Origin: JAAYCB01 sp012744395
GTDB taxonomy: Bacteria > Planctomycetota > Planctomycetia > Pirellulales > Thermoguttaceae
Direction of reading: 5' to 3'
Assembly (NCBI GenBank): GCA_028703175.1
Contig: JAQVNJ010000012.1
Coordinates: forward strand, 1 to 64,000
DNA: 64,000 bases
The translations under genes and the position numbers were made by a program. Each line of letters begins with the position of its first letter. The first letter of the stretch is position 1. This document shows, piece by piece, positions 19,618 to 29,669 of this stretch. The notes beneath the pieces were generated by a model. That model saw only the letters and a program-made list of their open reading frames with translations. It had not been told where the DNA came from and ran no database searches.

Positions 19618-20148
19618 CGGAGGGCTCCTGGTGAACCGACGGGACGGGCGAGAGTTCGAGTCTGCGGCGGAAGGCAAGGAAACGAACGCGCGGTTCATAC
19701 TAACCCGAGGCTCGGGCAGGGGCCAGACGGGGCCTGAAAGGCCGACACATTCCAGCTCAGGGCGCGGCCCTGAGGTACACGCCCCACCCTGCCACGATCA
19801 GGGCTGAAGGGCCGATACGTGACGCCCGAGCCGCCCTCAATGTGTGTCGCCTTCAGGGCCAGAGCAGAGGCGCCGGCCGGTTCCCAAGGCCGCGCCCTGG
19901 GCTGGAATCTGGCGCCCCTGCCGGGGCGGGCAACCGGCCAAAGCGTGCCTTCCACCGCTGTGATTGGTCGGGTGCATGGTGACCCAAGTGCGGGGCAAGC
20001 CCATGCGGCCATCGGTCAGCGGCGGTGTCCACCGGTTGCAGCTTGCCCCCAGCGGTTAAAAGAGGTAGATTCGCGTCGTTTCAGCCACAACGCTGCTGGT
20101 CCGAGGCCGGATCTGGCGGAAGCTCATCGCAGTAGCAGAGGGACAATA
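19618..20148. repeat. Spacer with inverted copies of a dispersed repeat (CCAGCCCAGGGCGCGGCCCTGG type)
   Basis: Near 19741-19777 the sequence reads ACATTCCAGCTCAGGGCGCG then GCCCTGAGG. A reverse-complement relative lies near 19883-19912 (CCGCGCCCTGGGCTGGAATC). A further partial copy (CTGAAGGGCCGATACGTG) lies between, and a similar fragment appears near 57750-57830. No gene is supported; the minus-strand ORF here is repeat translation. Confidence 0.5.
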
Positions 20149-20877
20149 ATGAACGTGTTCATTGGCGAGTTGGTGGGAACGATGATCCTCGTGTTGCTCG
20201 GCGACGGGGTCGTGGCCAACGTGCTCTTGGCGAAGTCGAAGGGACAGGACTCCGGCTGGATCGTGATCGCGGCGGGTTGGGGATTCGCCGTGGCGATCGG
20301 CGTCTATATCGCCGGTTGGGCCAGCGGGGGCCACCTCAACCCGGCGGTCACCGTGGGCCTGGCCGCGATCGGCGAACTCGAGCTGGGAAAACTGCCGGTC
20401 TATTTTGCCGGGCAGTTTCTCGGCGGATTTCTCGGCGCCGTGCTTGTCTGGCTCTCGTATCTCGCCCACTGGGCGCCGACCGATGACGCATTGGCCAAAC
20501 GGGCCGTCTTCTGCACCGTGCCGGCGATCCGCCACACACTGGGCAACCTCGTCTGCGAGATCATCGGCACGGCCGTGCTGCTCGTCGGCGTGCTGGGCAT
20601 CCTCAACGTCAACAACGACCTGGCCAATGGAATCGGCCCGTACGCCGTGGGCATCCTCGTTTTCGGCATCGGGCTCTCGCTCGGCGGCCCGACCGGCTAC
20701 GCGATCAATCCCGCCCGCGACCTCGCCCCGCGCCTGGCCCACGCGCTCTTGCCGATTCCGGGCAAGGGCGATTCCGACTGGTCGTATGCCTGGGTCCCGG
20801 TCGCCGGTCCGCTCATCGGCGGCGCGCTCGGCGCGGTGTTCTACAACGTGCTCTTCTCGGGACTGACACCGGTTTGA
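20149..20877 (+). CDS. glpF: Glycerol facilitator / aquaglyceroporin
   Basis: This 242-residue MIP channel has two NPA boxes: GGHLNPAVTVG and GYAINPARDLAPR. The second has Arg-Asp after NPA, the aquaglyceroporin form that conducts glycerol. Six hydrophobic helices are visible. The ATG at 20149 follows AGAGGGAC; the frame open from 19819 is repeat-derived. No glycerol kinase is adjacent, so its use here is inferred from family only. Confidence 0.93.
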   Translation: MNVFIGELVGTMILVLLGDGVVANVLLAKSKGQDSGWIVIAAGWGFAVAIGVYIAGWASGGHLNPAVTVGLAAIGELELGKLPVYFAGQFLGGFLGAVLVWLSYLAHWAPTDDALAKRAVFCTVPAIRHTLGNLVCEIIGTAVLLVGVLGILNVNNDLANGIGPYAVGILVFGIGLSLGGPTGYAINPARDLAPRLAHALLPIPGKGDSDWSYAWVPVAGPLIGGALGAVFYNVLFSGLTPV

Positions 20878-20970
20878 GCGGCGGTACGCGCGAAATAGCT
20901 CTCCCAATGAAAGGCCTGGCAGGCAGCTTCGGGCCGTGGCCGCTGGGCCGAGACCGCTGACCTTCCTCCG

Positions 20971-23900
20971 CTATTGCAGTGCCTTCGACGCCTCGACCCC
21001 CTGGGCCGGCGCTTTGTAGAGCGAGTCGAGCTGTTCGACCTGCTTCCGCTGCTCGATGATATTCCTTCCTTGCACGCCCTCAAGCAACTGCTGCTTCAGC
21101 GAGGCGGGGGCGGCCGGTTGGGATTCCGCCTTCTCGGCCGCCTTGGCTTCCTGCCCCGCCTGGTCCGCTCGGGCCGGCTGGCCCTTGGCTTCCACCCGGG
21201 GCACGAGGTCCGTCTTGCCGCGGAAGAAGGCGTAGTGCGCGGGGCCGGCCTGGGCGATCACCGTCGAGGAGCCCAGGATCCCCTCGGCCACGAAGACGCC
21301 GCGCAGATCGGTCTCGCCGGAGACGAAGTCGGGGTTATTGCTGCCGATCGTTTTGACGTGCACGCCGCGCAGATAGCGGTCCTCCGTGCGGTCCTTGACC
21401 GTCGTGCGGACCTGGCCGGCGACCGCATCTTCCTGGACTTCGACGACCAGCGGAGTCACCAGCACCAGGCCGCTGGCATACAGGTTCTCGCCCCGGCAGA
21501 CGACCAGGTAGGCCCCGTCGTCGTTCAGCGGCAGCGCGAGCGGCTTGCGGCAGTCGCGATAATCCTTGCCGTCGCCGAGCTCGACCGTCGCCTCGTGGTA
21601 GGGCTGGATGCCGGCCAGGTTGATCTGCGTGATTCCCTTGAGGTCGCGTTTGAGCAGCCCGAACTTCATCAGGTCGATGCGATACGCCTTGACGTCGCAC
21701 GCGGCGATGTTGCGGTACTCCAGTTCGACCTCGACCGGTTCGCCGGGCGCGACGGTCGTCACTTCGCCGAGCCGGATCGCCTTCCGCGTGAAGTATTCGA
21801 TCGACTGCTTGGCGTCGGGGAATCGATCCTCCACGAGGCGGTACTGGTCGATCGCCTGGGCGGCTTGCCCCAGGCTGTGATGGATCTGCCCGAGAATGTA
21901 CACGGCGCGCCACTTCTCGTCGCTTTCGATCTGGCGGCCCGTCCGCTCGTCGACTCGCTGGGACTCGGCCACCTTGCGGCACATCGTCAAGGCCTCTTCG
22001 TGCTTGCCCATGGCGAACTGGCAGTAGCCGATTACGTACCAGAAGGCGTCGAGCAGGTCGCTCTTGGGATAGCGGTCGGCATAGCGGCGGCAGGCGGCGG
22101 CGGCCTCGCCGTGGGCGTCGATGTCCAGCAGCGTGTTGGCGGCGGCGAAGGCGGCCTGGTCCGCGGCTGGATCGTCGGGATGGGCGGTCAGAAAGCCTTC
22201 GAGCATCTGCCAGGCCCGCTGGATCAGCATCACGCGGTTGACCTTCTGCTCGCGGAGCTGGGGGTCCTCGGCGGCCTTGGCCGCCGCGGCGTAGATTCGC
22301 TGCGCCAGGGCGTAATCGGCGGCGGCGATGTAGCTCTCCGGCGGATATTGCCGCAGCAGCCGTCCCATGACGTCGACGCTGCGGAGGAACTCGCCCTGCG
22401 ACTGGAGAAAGCCGGCCACGGAGCTTTCGCGGGAGAAGCTGCTCTCGATCGTCGCGCGAAACACGAGGTAACTCCGTTCAAACTCGCCGATCGCGTCGTA
22501 GGCGGCGCCGACCTTCAAGATCTTCTCGAAGGGAATGTTCTCCGCCGGCCATTTCTCGCGGACGATCTCGAAGTAGTGGACGATCCGCTCGGAGGCGCCC
22601 GTCGCCAGGTAGCTGTCCAGCAGCGTCGTCACGGCCTCCTTGTAGACCTCCGGCCGCAGGTTCCACTTTTCGACCAGTTCCTCCAGATGCTTCTGGGCGG
22701 CCTCCATCCGGTCGGCGGCGAACTCGAGTTTGCCCAGCTCGAACAGCTCGCGCGGCGTCAGGCGGTATTCGTCCTTCGACTCGGCCCCGAGCGGCAGGAC
22801 GGCAAGCGACTTGGCCTTGCTGGCGATCAGCTCGCCCGGCCGGTAGGCGTTGCGGACCACCGTCGGCCCGGCGCGGTACGCGCCCGGCAGATAGCCGACG
22901 AGGTCGTAGCGGATCGAACCGACGTGGCGGCGGCTGCCGACGTAGAAGGTGATTTCGCCGGGCGCGATTTCGAAGCGCTCGAATCCGCCCCGCACCGAGT
23001 CGGCCGCCACGGAGCACCCGCAGGGGATCGGCTCGGTGACGACGAGGTATTCGAGCTGCGCCTCGGGCACTTCGCCCGCCAGAGCGTTCCTCCAGATGCT
23101 CAGCTCCACCTCGCCCCGCCTGGCCACCGGCAATTCGGTGAGCGGGTTGTGGAACGTGGAGTAGCCCCCGGTAAGCACGTCGAAGCCGCGGGGGACCGGC
23201 TTGCCCTCGCGGTCCAGCGGGGCCGGATCGTAGTTGCGGCGGACCTCCCAGAGATTGGTGGTGCTTTTCAGCTGATCCGCCGGCACAAACCCGCCGAGGA
23301 TGCACTGGTAGGCGTAGCGGCCGCGCCCGGCGATCTGGAACTCGATCCGCTGCTTGCCTTCAACCAGCATCCCGCCGGGCACGTCGATCGTCCGGGTCGG
23401 CGACGCGGGTTCGATCTCCAGAACCGCCGCCCGCTGGCCGTTGACGGAGACGCTCAACTGGTATTTTTCGCCCTCGAAGCGGCTCTTCGCATACCACTGG
23501 CAAACCGCCAAGGCGGCCGGTCCGGTGGCCTTGTCGGGCGTCCAGCGATAGCCGCTGCGATGCGCCATCAGCCAGTCGATCACCTGCCGCGTCCGCTCGG
23601 CCGCCGGATCGACCTTGACGAGCACGAGCGCGTAGAGCGCCCGGAGTTCGGCGCCGCTGCCGCTCCAGGGGAGCAGGCCGTCGGCCGCGGCGCGGCGATT
23701 GACGGCCCCGTCGAGGTTCTTTTCTGCCAGCGCGTCGGCCAGTTCCTTCGCGGTGCTGGTCCGGTTCATCGCCGCGAAGGCCAGCGCGGTGTGGGCCAGG
23801 GCCGCGGGCGAGAGGACCGGCCGGCTGCGGTAGAGCCGGTTGGCCAGCGTGAAGTCTTCCCGCCCGGCCACGGTCAAGGCATGAAGCAGGATCGCCTTGC

Positions 23901-26900
23901 TCTCGTAGTCGTCGGCGCCGGTCGCGGCGATCTGGCCTTGGAGGTAGGCGGTGGCCTTGTCGAAGCTCTCCTCCGACACCTTGTAGGCCGCCTTCCTGGC
24001 CAGGGCCAAGGCCCAGACGGCCCGCGCCGAGCCATAGCGGTCGCTCGGGCCGCCGCGGCCGGTCCAGCTCCAGCCGCCGTCGTCGTTCTGCGACGAGACC
24101 AGCGCGCCCGCCGCGCCGCGGATTCGCTGGTCGATCGCCTCCGCGGCCGGCCCCCCCTTGTCTGTGCTGGCCGAAAGCAGCTCTTGGAGGCCCAGCAAAG
24201 CCAACAGGTCGCTCGTCGTACTCTCCATGCCGGAGGCCAGCCGGCGCGTCTCGATCTGGCAGCGCGGGGCCGGCGAGAGCACGATGTCGACCAGGCTCCG
24301 CTCGACCGTCGGCCCGACCAGAATCTGGAGGCTCGGACCGGCAAGGACCATCTCCTTGGGTGCTTCCACCCAGGCGGTCATGTCGCTGGTCGCGGTGCCG
24401 CTCGCCGTGGCGAACACAGGCATCCCGTAGGGCTTCAGCGGCACGACCTGGCGGACGACGTCCAACGCCGGGCCGGCGGCGCCCTCAACCTCGGCCGAAA
24501 CGGCAAGCTCGAACTCGACGTTCTCCTCCGCGGGGATCGCGCCCTGGACCTGCTCGCCCTGGGGCCTGCGGAGCTCGCAGGAGAAGCTCGTTTCATGCAG
24601 ACCCTTGGCCGCCACGTCGATCGTCTTTGTCTCCGCAACCGTGCGGCCGCCGATCGTCGTCTTCAGCGTGGCATGGATGCGGCCCTTTTCCATCCGCCCG
24701 TTGTGGATTGTGGCCAGCACCTCCGCCGTGTCGCCGTCGGTAAACGCCGCGGGGAGCTTCAGCTCGCCGAAGAGGTCCTTCTTGACGGTCAGCTCGCTGG
24801 TGGTTTCGCCCGCCAGCGTCTCCACGCTGATTCCCTTGGCGGCGATCGTCCAGGCGGTCGACCGCTCGGGCACGGTGAACGTGACCCGCGCCGTGCCGTC
24901 GTCGCCCGTGGCCACCGCCGGGTCCCAGAAGCCGGTCTCTTGAGAGCCCAGCCCCGGCAGCAGGACCGCCCCGGTCTCCGCCAGACTGCTGGCCAGATCG
25001 CGGGCGCGTGCGGGATCGAAGCCGCCGCCGTCCCGAAGGTTGACCCCCTTCACCTGGCCGCCGGCCAGCAGCACGGTGACTTGCTGGCGATTCTGCCGGC
25101 CGAGCTGCATCAGGTTGTCGGCGTTGGCGGGCGCGTAATCGTAGCGGCGGTCGCCCTCGACCCGGTCAACGTCCTCGCCCGCGGCCAGGCGTCCGTCCGC
25201 CCAGCCGCCAGGTGCGAGGGGCGACCGATCGGCAGAGTACATCCCGCCGCCGCCAAGGCCGACTTGAACAGGAACAGAGGCGTCGCCGGACGTTGCCGGC
25301 TTCTTCGCGACTTCCATCCCCAAGGCCAGCTGGCCGGCCTGGCCCACGGGCAGCGATCGCACGGCAATTTCATTTGCGGACAGCTCATCCAGCGCGGAGG
25401 TCGGCGCCGGTGCATCCGCGGGCGGTCCGCCGGGCGCGCCCGGCAGACCGCCCGCCGCCGCGCGCCGCAGATGCTCGGCGCTGGCGCCGGCCAACTCACT
25501 GCGGCTGGCCGCCTCCTCACGCTCCACCTCCAGCCGGTCCGATTCGGCCAGGAGCCGGGCGTTGATCGGCCGCGTGGTCGGCTTGTAGGCAAACGTGATG
25601 CTCGAGGTGGTGCGGACCGCCGGTTCCCGCCGGTTGCCGCGGAAGAAATCCTGGATCGGCGCCAGCGACGAGGCGAACCGGTCGAGCAGCGACTTCTCCA
25701 CCATCCCCAGGCTGAGTTCGGCCGCCACGGCCTTTCCCTGCGGGTCGGTCGTTTTGATCGTCACCTCGATGTCTTCGCCGGGCCGCAGCGGCCCCTCGCC
25801 CTTGCCAGCGCGCTTCCAGGACAGCGCCACGTTCAAATCGCGCTCGACCGTAAACGGGCTCGAGGCGGCATGGAACCGCTGGATCGGTGGGTCGGGGGTC
25901 TTCTCACCTTTCTGGGGCCGCCGATCGGTCATCACGGCCACGGCCAGCTCGAAGTTGGGCGCCAGTTCGGCCCCCAGGGGGACCTCCAGCGCGTTTGCCC
26001 CTTTGTCCAGCGTCACGAGCCGGTACTGGAGAATCTTGGCCCCTTGGTGCGTGACCAATCCCAGGGCGGGCTCCTCGCGCCAGAGAATCTGCACCTTGGC
26101 CGTGTCGCCGACTTTGAACGTGTGGCGGTCGGCCAGAATCCGCAGCCGCACGCGGTCTTCCTCGCCGGAGATCGTCACCGCGTGTTCGCCGGAAACGACG
26201 TTGTCGAAGCGGTCCGTTCCCACCGCGCGGCAGACGTACTGGCCTCCTTCTTTCAAGCTCAATGTCTGCCGCGCGTTGCCCTCCTTGTCGGTCTCCAGCG
26301 GATGCTCCTCGACGAGCCGCTCGCCCACCTCGCCATCGACCTCCGTCCGCCGCAGCACCCGCAAGGCGAGCTTGCCGGCGATCGGTTTGCCTTCCGCGTC
26401 GCGCGTGCGCAGAGAGACCTCAAACGATTCGCCGGCCACGTAGACCTTGCGGGCCGTTTCCAGCTGGATCGTGAAGCCTTGGGTAGCGAGGAAGAAATTG
26501 ACCGCCCGGGCGATGCTCCGCTCGGGCAGGGCGACCGTCAAGGGGAGGACCTGGCTTTCGAGGAAGTCGCGGGTGGCGAGTTTGAACTTCACTTCGCCTT
26601 GCTCGTCGGTGGTGGCGGTATGGGAGCGTTCGCCCGCAAGCTGATAGGTCACCTGCCGGCCGGCCAGAGGCCCGCCGTGGTAGAATTCCGCCCGGATCGT
26701 CCCCTCGATCGTCTCCCCCCGGTAATAGACGCGCCGCGGCGTATCGACGACCAGGCGGACCGGCTCCAGCTTGTACTCCTCGACAAGGAATCCGCCCTGG
26801 TACTGGCGCTCCTGGTCATCAGAGACGAGGATCCGGTATTCGCCCTGGGGGCTGGTCTCCGGGAGGATGAAATGCGTGTGGAACGCGCCGAACTTGCCCA

Positions 26901-29361
26901 AGGTCGCCTCCTCTTCGCGGAGCAACCGGTTCCGCGGGTCGAAGGCCTGGAGCGTGACCTTCTTTCCCTCGGGGACGACGTAGCGGTCGTCGGCCACGCG
27001 CCGCAGGCAGCCGCGGACGTGGACCAGGTCGCCCGCCCGGTAGGCGGGCCGGTCCGTGTAGATATAGCCGCGATCAGTCAACCCCCGGGCGACGCCGACG
27101 CCCTCGAGGCCGACGACGTTCGAGGCGACGTGCCCCGCGCTGGCGGCGAAGACCCGCACGTCGCCGGCATCGTGGAGCTCCTTGAAGGCTTTGTGAAACA
27201 CGCCGTCCTCGCCGGTGGCCGCCTCGGCGAAGACGCGGGCGCCGTCGGACACGAGCAGCCGCGCGCCCGGCCAGGGCTTGCCCGTGAGCATGTTCTCGGC
27301 GAACACGAACACCTCGTCGCGCGAGCTCTTGACGATGAGGTCCAGATCGCTCTGGATCACGAGCGTCGTCGCTTCGAGCGTCTTGCTGCTGACCGTGACG
27401 GCCATCACGCCGGCCGTGGCGCTTTTGGGAAGAGGCACTTCGACGCTCGACGTTCTCTGCTGGTACTCGGCATAGCCGGGAATCGCGAATTCAAACGATG
27501 CGTCCGGGTCGATCAGGGCGATATCGAGCCTCTCCACGCCCCTGGCCAGGTGCATCTTGCGAAAGTAGGTCTCCATGTCGACCTTGTATGCCCGCACGGT
27601 CACCGATTCGATGTTCCGCGAGGTGAGCTTGACGAGCGGCTTCTCATCGCTGCGGAAAATCCGCTCGGTGGCGACCGTCAGGCTCTTGGCGGTCAGGCGG
27701 GCGATCGCCTGCCGGGCCTGCGCTGCGCTCGGCCCCCAGTCCAGCATCGTGAACTCCTCGAGCGATTCGGCGAGCCGGCCGAGCTTCTCTTCGAGCGTCG
27801 CGGCGATCATGAACTGGCCGCGGGAGGCCTCGTCCGACTTGGGATATTTCGACACCAGGCGGCGCCAATCGGCGATCGCCGCATCCCATTTCTCCTCCTC
27901 GTGGTGCATCTCCCCGAACGTGTAGAGAATCGCCGGGTTCCGCTCGTCGAGCGGGTACTTGGCCAGGAACGCCGTATAGAGTTGTTGCGCTTCCTCGTAT
28001 CTCTTCCCCTGCCGGGCGTCCGCCGCCATCAGGAACTCGGTGTTGATGATTTCGCGCTGCACGGCGCTCCAGGCTTCGTGGGCCGGGTGCTTTCCCAGGT
28101 ATTCCTGCCACGTCGCCAGGGCCTCGGGGAACTTCTTCTGGAGTTGGTAGCAGCGGCCCAAGAGATTGCGGGCCTCGGCCACCTCCACGCGCTGCGCGTA
28201 GCGATCCAGGGCGAGAAACGCTTTCAGGCTGGCGACGGCCTCCTCGTAGCGGTTGCGGTGGATGTAGCTGCGGACGATGTCCAGCTGCGCGGCGGCGGCC
28301 TTGGGATCGCCCGGAAACCGTTTCAGGAACCCCTCCAGGGCGGCCACGCCCAGATTGAGCTGCCGGTCGTCTTGCGGCTGGGGGATCTGCCAGGTTCGTG
28401 AGAGGAGAAACATCGCCTCGGCGATCCGGGCGGAAGACGAGTCGACGTGCTCGGCGAGCAGGTCCTGCCAGGTCCGCCGGGCTTCGGCGTGCTGCCCCTT
28501 GGCCAGTTCGACCTCGCCGAGGCGGAACCGGACCTCGACGCGCAAGGGGCTCGTCTTGTGGGCGTCGAGAAATCCGCGATAGAGCCGCGCCGCGTCGTCG
28601 AGACGGCCCAACTGCTGGTGGCAGCGGGCGATTTGCAGTTCGATCCGCTCCTGCTCGTCGGCCTTCGGACCGACTTCGAGCGCCTTGGTGTAGAAGATCA
28701 GCGCCTTTTCGTAGTCGGGCTGCCGTTCGGGATCTTTGACGCCGGCGTGGGCAGCCGGCGGAGGCGTGGCAAATGGATCGGCAGTCGGCTCCGGATTGGC
28801 GGGGTTTGCCGCGCTTGGCGCGCTGGGCGGCGCGCCGGGCCGGTCCCCGCGCGGTCTTCCCGCCTGCGAAATGAGCCCCGGCGGATCGAAGTAATCGTCG
28901 GCGAACTGGAGATAGATGTCGGCGATCTGCTGCTTGCGATCGGCCGAGAGGAGGTGCTCGGCCTGTTTGCGGTAGATCGCCTCGGCCTTGGCAAAGTCGC
29001 CTTTTCGGGCGTGGGAGAGCGCTTCGCCGAACCGAGCGCGGCGGAGCCACGTGCTTTGGGGAGACTGCGCCTCGACCTGTTGGAAGGCGGCCACTGCCGC
29101 GTCGTATTTCCTGTCCAGATACAGCGCCCGCCCCTTCAGATAGCCGAGGTAGTCGGCCGGGGCGTCTGCCTTCTTGGCTTCCACGTCGATCGCCGCCACC
29201 GCCTCGGCGTATTGGGCGTCCTGCATCAGCGCGCGGATTCCGGCGGCGACCAGGGGGGCGTCGGTCGCCGTCGCGCCCGGTGCAACCGGTTTGTCACCTC
29301 CCAGGGCAGGGGCAGCCAACCACCAAGTCAACAACAGAGCGAGAAATCTGGCCGGAAACAT
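20971..29361 (-). CDS. Giant TPR-alpha-2-macroglobulin-TPR protein (lacks thioester)
   Basis: The protein is 2,796 residues, with signal peptide MFPARFLALLLTWWLAAPAL. TPR repeats fill about 50-560 (LGYLKGRALYLDRKYDAAVA). MG-type domains follow, including MG2 at 765-850 (YIYTDRPAYRAGDLVHVRG), the A2M domain near 1470-1560 and a terpenoid-toroid-like region from 1710 (DDGGWSWTG). More TPRs fill about 2200-2560. The usual thioester GCxEQ is replaced by SGMESTTS (24187-24243 on the genome), so covalent trapping is unlikely. A surface or periplasmic protease-inhibitor or scaffold role is inferred. ATG 29361 has AGGAGG 8 bases upstream. An antisense 2,475-codon ORF is a codon-bias artefact. Confidence 0.85.
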   Translation of the reverse strand: MFPARFLALLLTWWLAAPALGGDKPVAPGATATDAPLVAAGIRALMQDAQYAEAVAAIDVEAKKADAPADYLGYLKGRALYLDRKYDAAVAAFQQVEAQSPQSTWLRRARFGEALSHARKGDFAKAEAIYRKQAEHLLSADRKQQIADIYLQFADDYFDPPGLISQAGRPRGDRPGAPPSAPSAANPANPEPTADPFATPPPAAHAGVKDPERQPDYEKALIFYTKALEVGPKADEQERIELQIARCHQQLGRLDDAARLYRGFLDAHKTSPLRVEVRFRLGEVELAKGQHAEARRTWQDLLAEHVDSSSARIAEAMFLLSRTWQIPQPQDDRQLNLGVAALEGFLKRFPGDPKAAAAQLDIVRSYIHRNRYEEAVASLKAFLALDRYAQRVEVAEARNLLGRCYQLQKKFPEALATWQEYLGKHPAHEAWSAVQREIINTEFLMAADARQGKRYEEAQQLYTAFLAKYPLDERNPAILYTFGEMHHEEEKWDAAIADWRRLVSKYPKSDEASRGQFMIAATLEEKLGRLAESLEEFTMLDWGPSAAQARQAIARLTAKSLTVATERIFRSDEKPLVKLTSRNIESVTVRAYKVDMETYFRKMHLARGVERLDIALIDPDASFEFAIPGYAEYQQRTSSVEVPLPKSATAGVMAVTVSSKTLEATTLVIQSDLDLIVKSSRDEVFVFAENMLTGKPWPGARLLVSDGARVFAEAATGEDGVFHKAFKELHDAGDVRVFAASAGHVASNVVGLEGVGVARGLTDRGYIYTDRPAYRAGDLVHVRGCLRRVADDRYVVPEGKKVTLQAFDPRNRLLREEEATLGKFGAFHTHFILPETSPQGEYRILVSDDQERQYQGGFLVEEYKLEPVRLVVDTPRRVYYRGETIEGTIRAEFYHGGPLAGRQVTYQLAGERSHTATTDEQGEVKFKLATRDFLESQVLPLTVALPERSIARAVNFFLATQGFTIQLETARKVYVAGESFEVSLRTRDAEGKPIAGKLALRVLRRTEVDGEVGERLVEEHPLETDKEGNARQTLSLKEGGQYVCRAVGTDRFDNVVSGEHAVTISGEEDRVRLRILADRHTFKVGDTAKVQILWREEPALGLVTHQGAKILQYRLVTLDKGANALEVPLGAELAPNFELAVAVMTDRRPQKGEKTPDPPIQRFHAASSPFTVERDLNVALSWKRAGKGEGPLRPGEDIEVTIKTTDPQGKAVAAELSLGMVEKSLLDRFASSLAPIQDFFRGNRREPAVRTTSSITFAYKPTTRPINARLLAESDRLEVEREEAASRSELAGASAEHLRRAAAGGLPGAPGGPPADAPAPTSALDELSANEIAVRSLPVGQAGQLALGMEVAKKPATSGDASVPVQVGLGGGGMYSADRSPLAPGGWADGRLAAGEDVDRVEGDRRYDYAPANADNLMQLGRQNRQQVTVLLAGGQVKGVNLRDGGGFDPARARDLASSLAETGAVLLPGLGSQETGFWDPAVATGDDGTARVTFTVPERSTAWTIAAKGISVETLAGETTSELTVKKDLFGELKLPAAFTDGDTAEVLATIHNGRMEKGRIHATLKTTIGGRTVAETKTIDVAAKGLHETSFSCELRRPQGEQVQGAIPAEENVEFELAVSAEVEGAAGPALDVVRQVVPLKPYGMPVFATASGTATSDMTAWVEAPKEMVLAGPSLQILVGPTVERSLVDIVLSPAPRCQIETRRLASGMESTTSDLLALLGLQELLSASTDKGGPAAEAIDQRIRGAAGALVSSQNDDGGWSWTGRGGPSDRYGSARAVWALALARKAAYKVSEESFDKATAYLQGQIAATGADDYESKAILLHALTVAGREDFTLANRLYRSRPVLSPAALAHTALAFAAMNRTSTAKELADALAEKNLDGAVNRRAAADGLLPWSGSGAELRALYALVLVKVDPAAERTRQVIDWLMAHRSGYRWTPDKATGPAALAVCQWYAKSRFEGEKYQLSVSVNGQRAAVLEIEPASPTRTIDVPGGMLVEGKQRIEFQIAGRGRYAYQCILGGFVPADQLKSTTNLWEVRRNYDPAPLDREGKPVPRGFDVLTGGYSTFHNPLTELPVARRGEVELSIWRNALAGEVPEAQLEYLVVTEPIPCGCSVAADSVRGGFERFEIAPGEITFYVGSRRHVGSIRYDLVGYLPGAYRAGPTVVRNAYRPGELIASKAKSLAVLPLGAESKDEYRLTPRELFELGKLEFAADRMEAAQKHLEELVEKWNLRPEVYKEAVTTLLDSYLATGASERIVHYFEIVREKWPAENIPFEKILKVGAAYDAIGEFERSYLVFRATIESSFSRESSVAGFLQSQGEFLRSVDVMGRLLRQYPPESYIAAADYALAQRIYAAAAKAAEDPQLREQKVNRVMLIQRAWQMLEGFLTAHPDDPAADQAAFAAANTLLDIDAHGEAAAACRRYADRYPKSDLLDAFWYVIGYCQFAMGKHEEALTMCRKVAESQRVDERTGRQIESDEKWRAVYILGQIHHSLGQAAQAIDQYRLVEDRFPDAKQSIEYFTRKAIRLGEVTTVAPGEPVEVELEYRNIAACDVKAYRIDLMKFGLLKRDLKGITQINLAGIQPYHEATVELGDGKDYRDCRKPLALPLNDDGAYLVVCRGENLYASGLVLVTPLVVEVQEDAVAGQVRTTVKDRTEDRYLRGVHVKTIGSNNPDFVSGETDLRGVFVAEGILGSSTVIAQAGPAHYAFFRGKTDLVPRVEAKGQPARADQAGQEAKAAEKAESQPAAPASLKQQLLEGVQGRNIIEQRKQVEQLDSLYKAPAQGVEASKALQ

Positions 29362-29498
29362 CGGACGCCTCCTGGTTTCAAAAGACAAACGTCGGCGCGC
29401 ACCCCCGATACAAATATAACGGGCAACCGCCGGAAGCGTTTCCCGCCGCGGCCGAAAATTCCGGCGGGGTTCAAGGCGCCGTTCGAACCGGGCAGGGC

Positions 29499-29669
29499 TC
29501 AATTCGCCACTGGCCGGGAGATACGCCCCGCCCGGCGAGCGCGGTTGCTGTCGATCCCCATCCTGGCGGCTATTTCTTCCGCCGTCTTGAAGCCGATCCC
29601 CCAGGCATCATTGGCCAGTTGACAAAGATGATCGTAATGCGGCTCTGGGGCATCGTCTGTTCTGCAACG
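29499..29669 (-). pseudogene. RecD2 helicase fragment (helix-hairpin-helix segment)
   Basis: Reading the minus strand in the frame of the next gene, the codons after its stop give LCQLANDAWGIGFKTAEEIA followed by ARMGID, then a stop at 29499. DAWGIGFKTAEEIAARMGI closely resembles the RecD2/ExoV helix-hairpin-helix segment (VxGIGFKTADxIAxxLGI). Only about 55 codons survive, with no start codon or ATPase motifs, so this is a relic. It shares a frame with, and abuts, the hypothetical gene at 29670-30365. Confidence 0.6.

Noticed and set aside
20974..28401. A 2,475-codon plus-strand ORF
   Set aside because: It runs antisense to the alpha-2-macroglobulin-like gene. It shows no family motifs and reflects high-GC codon use.
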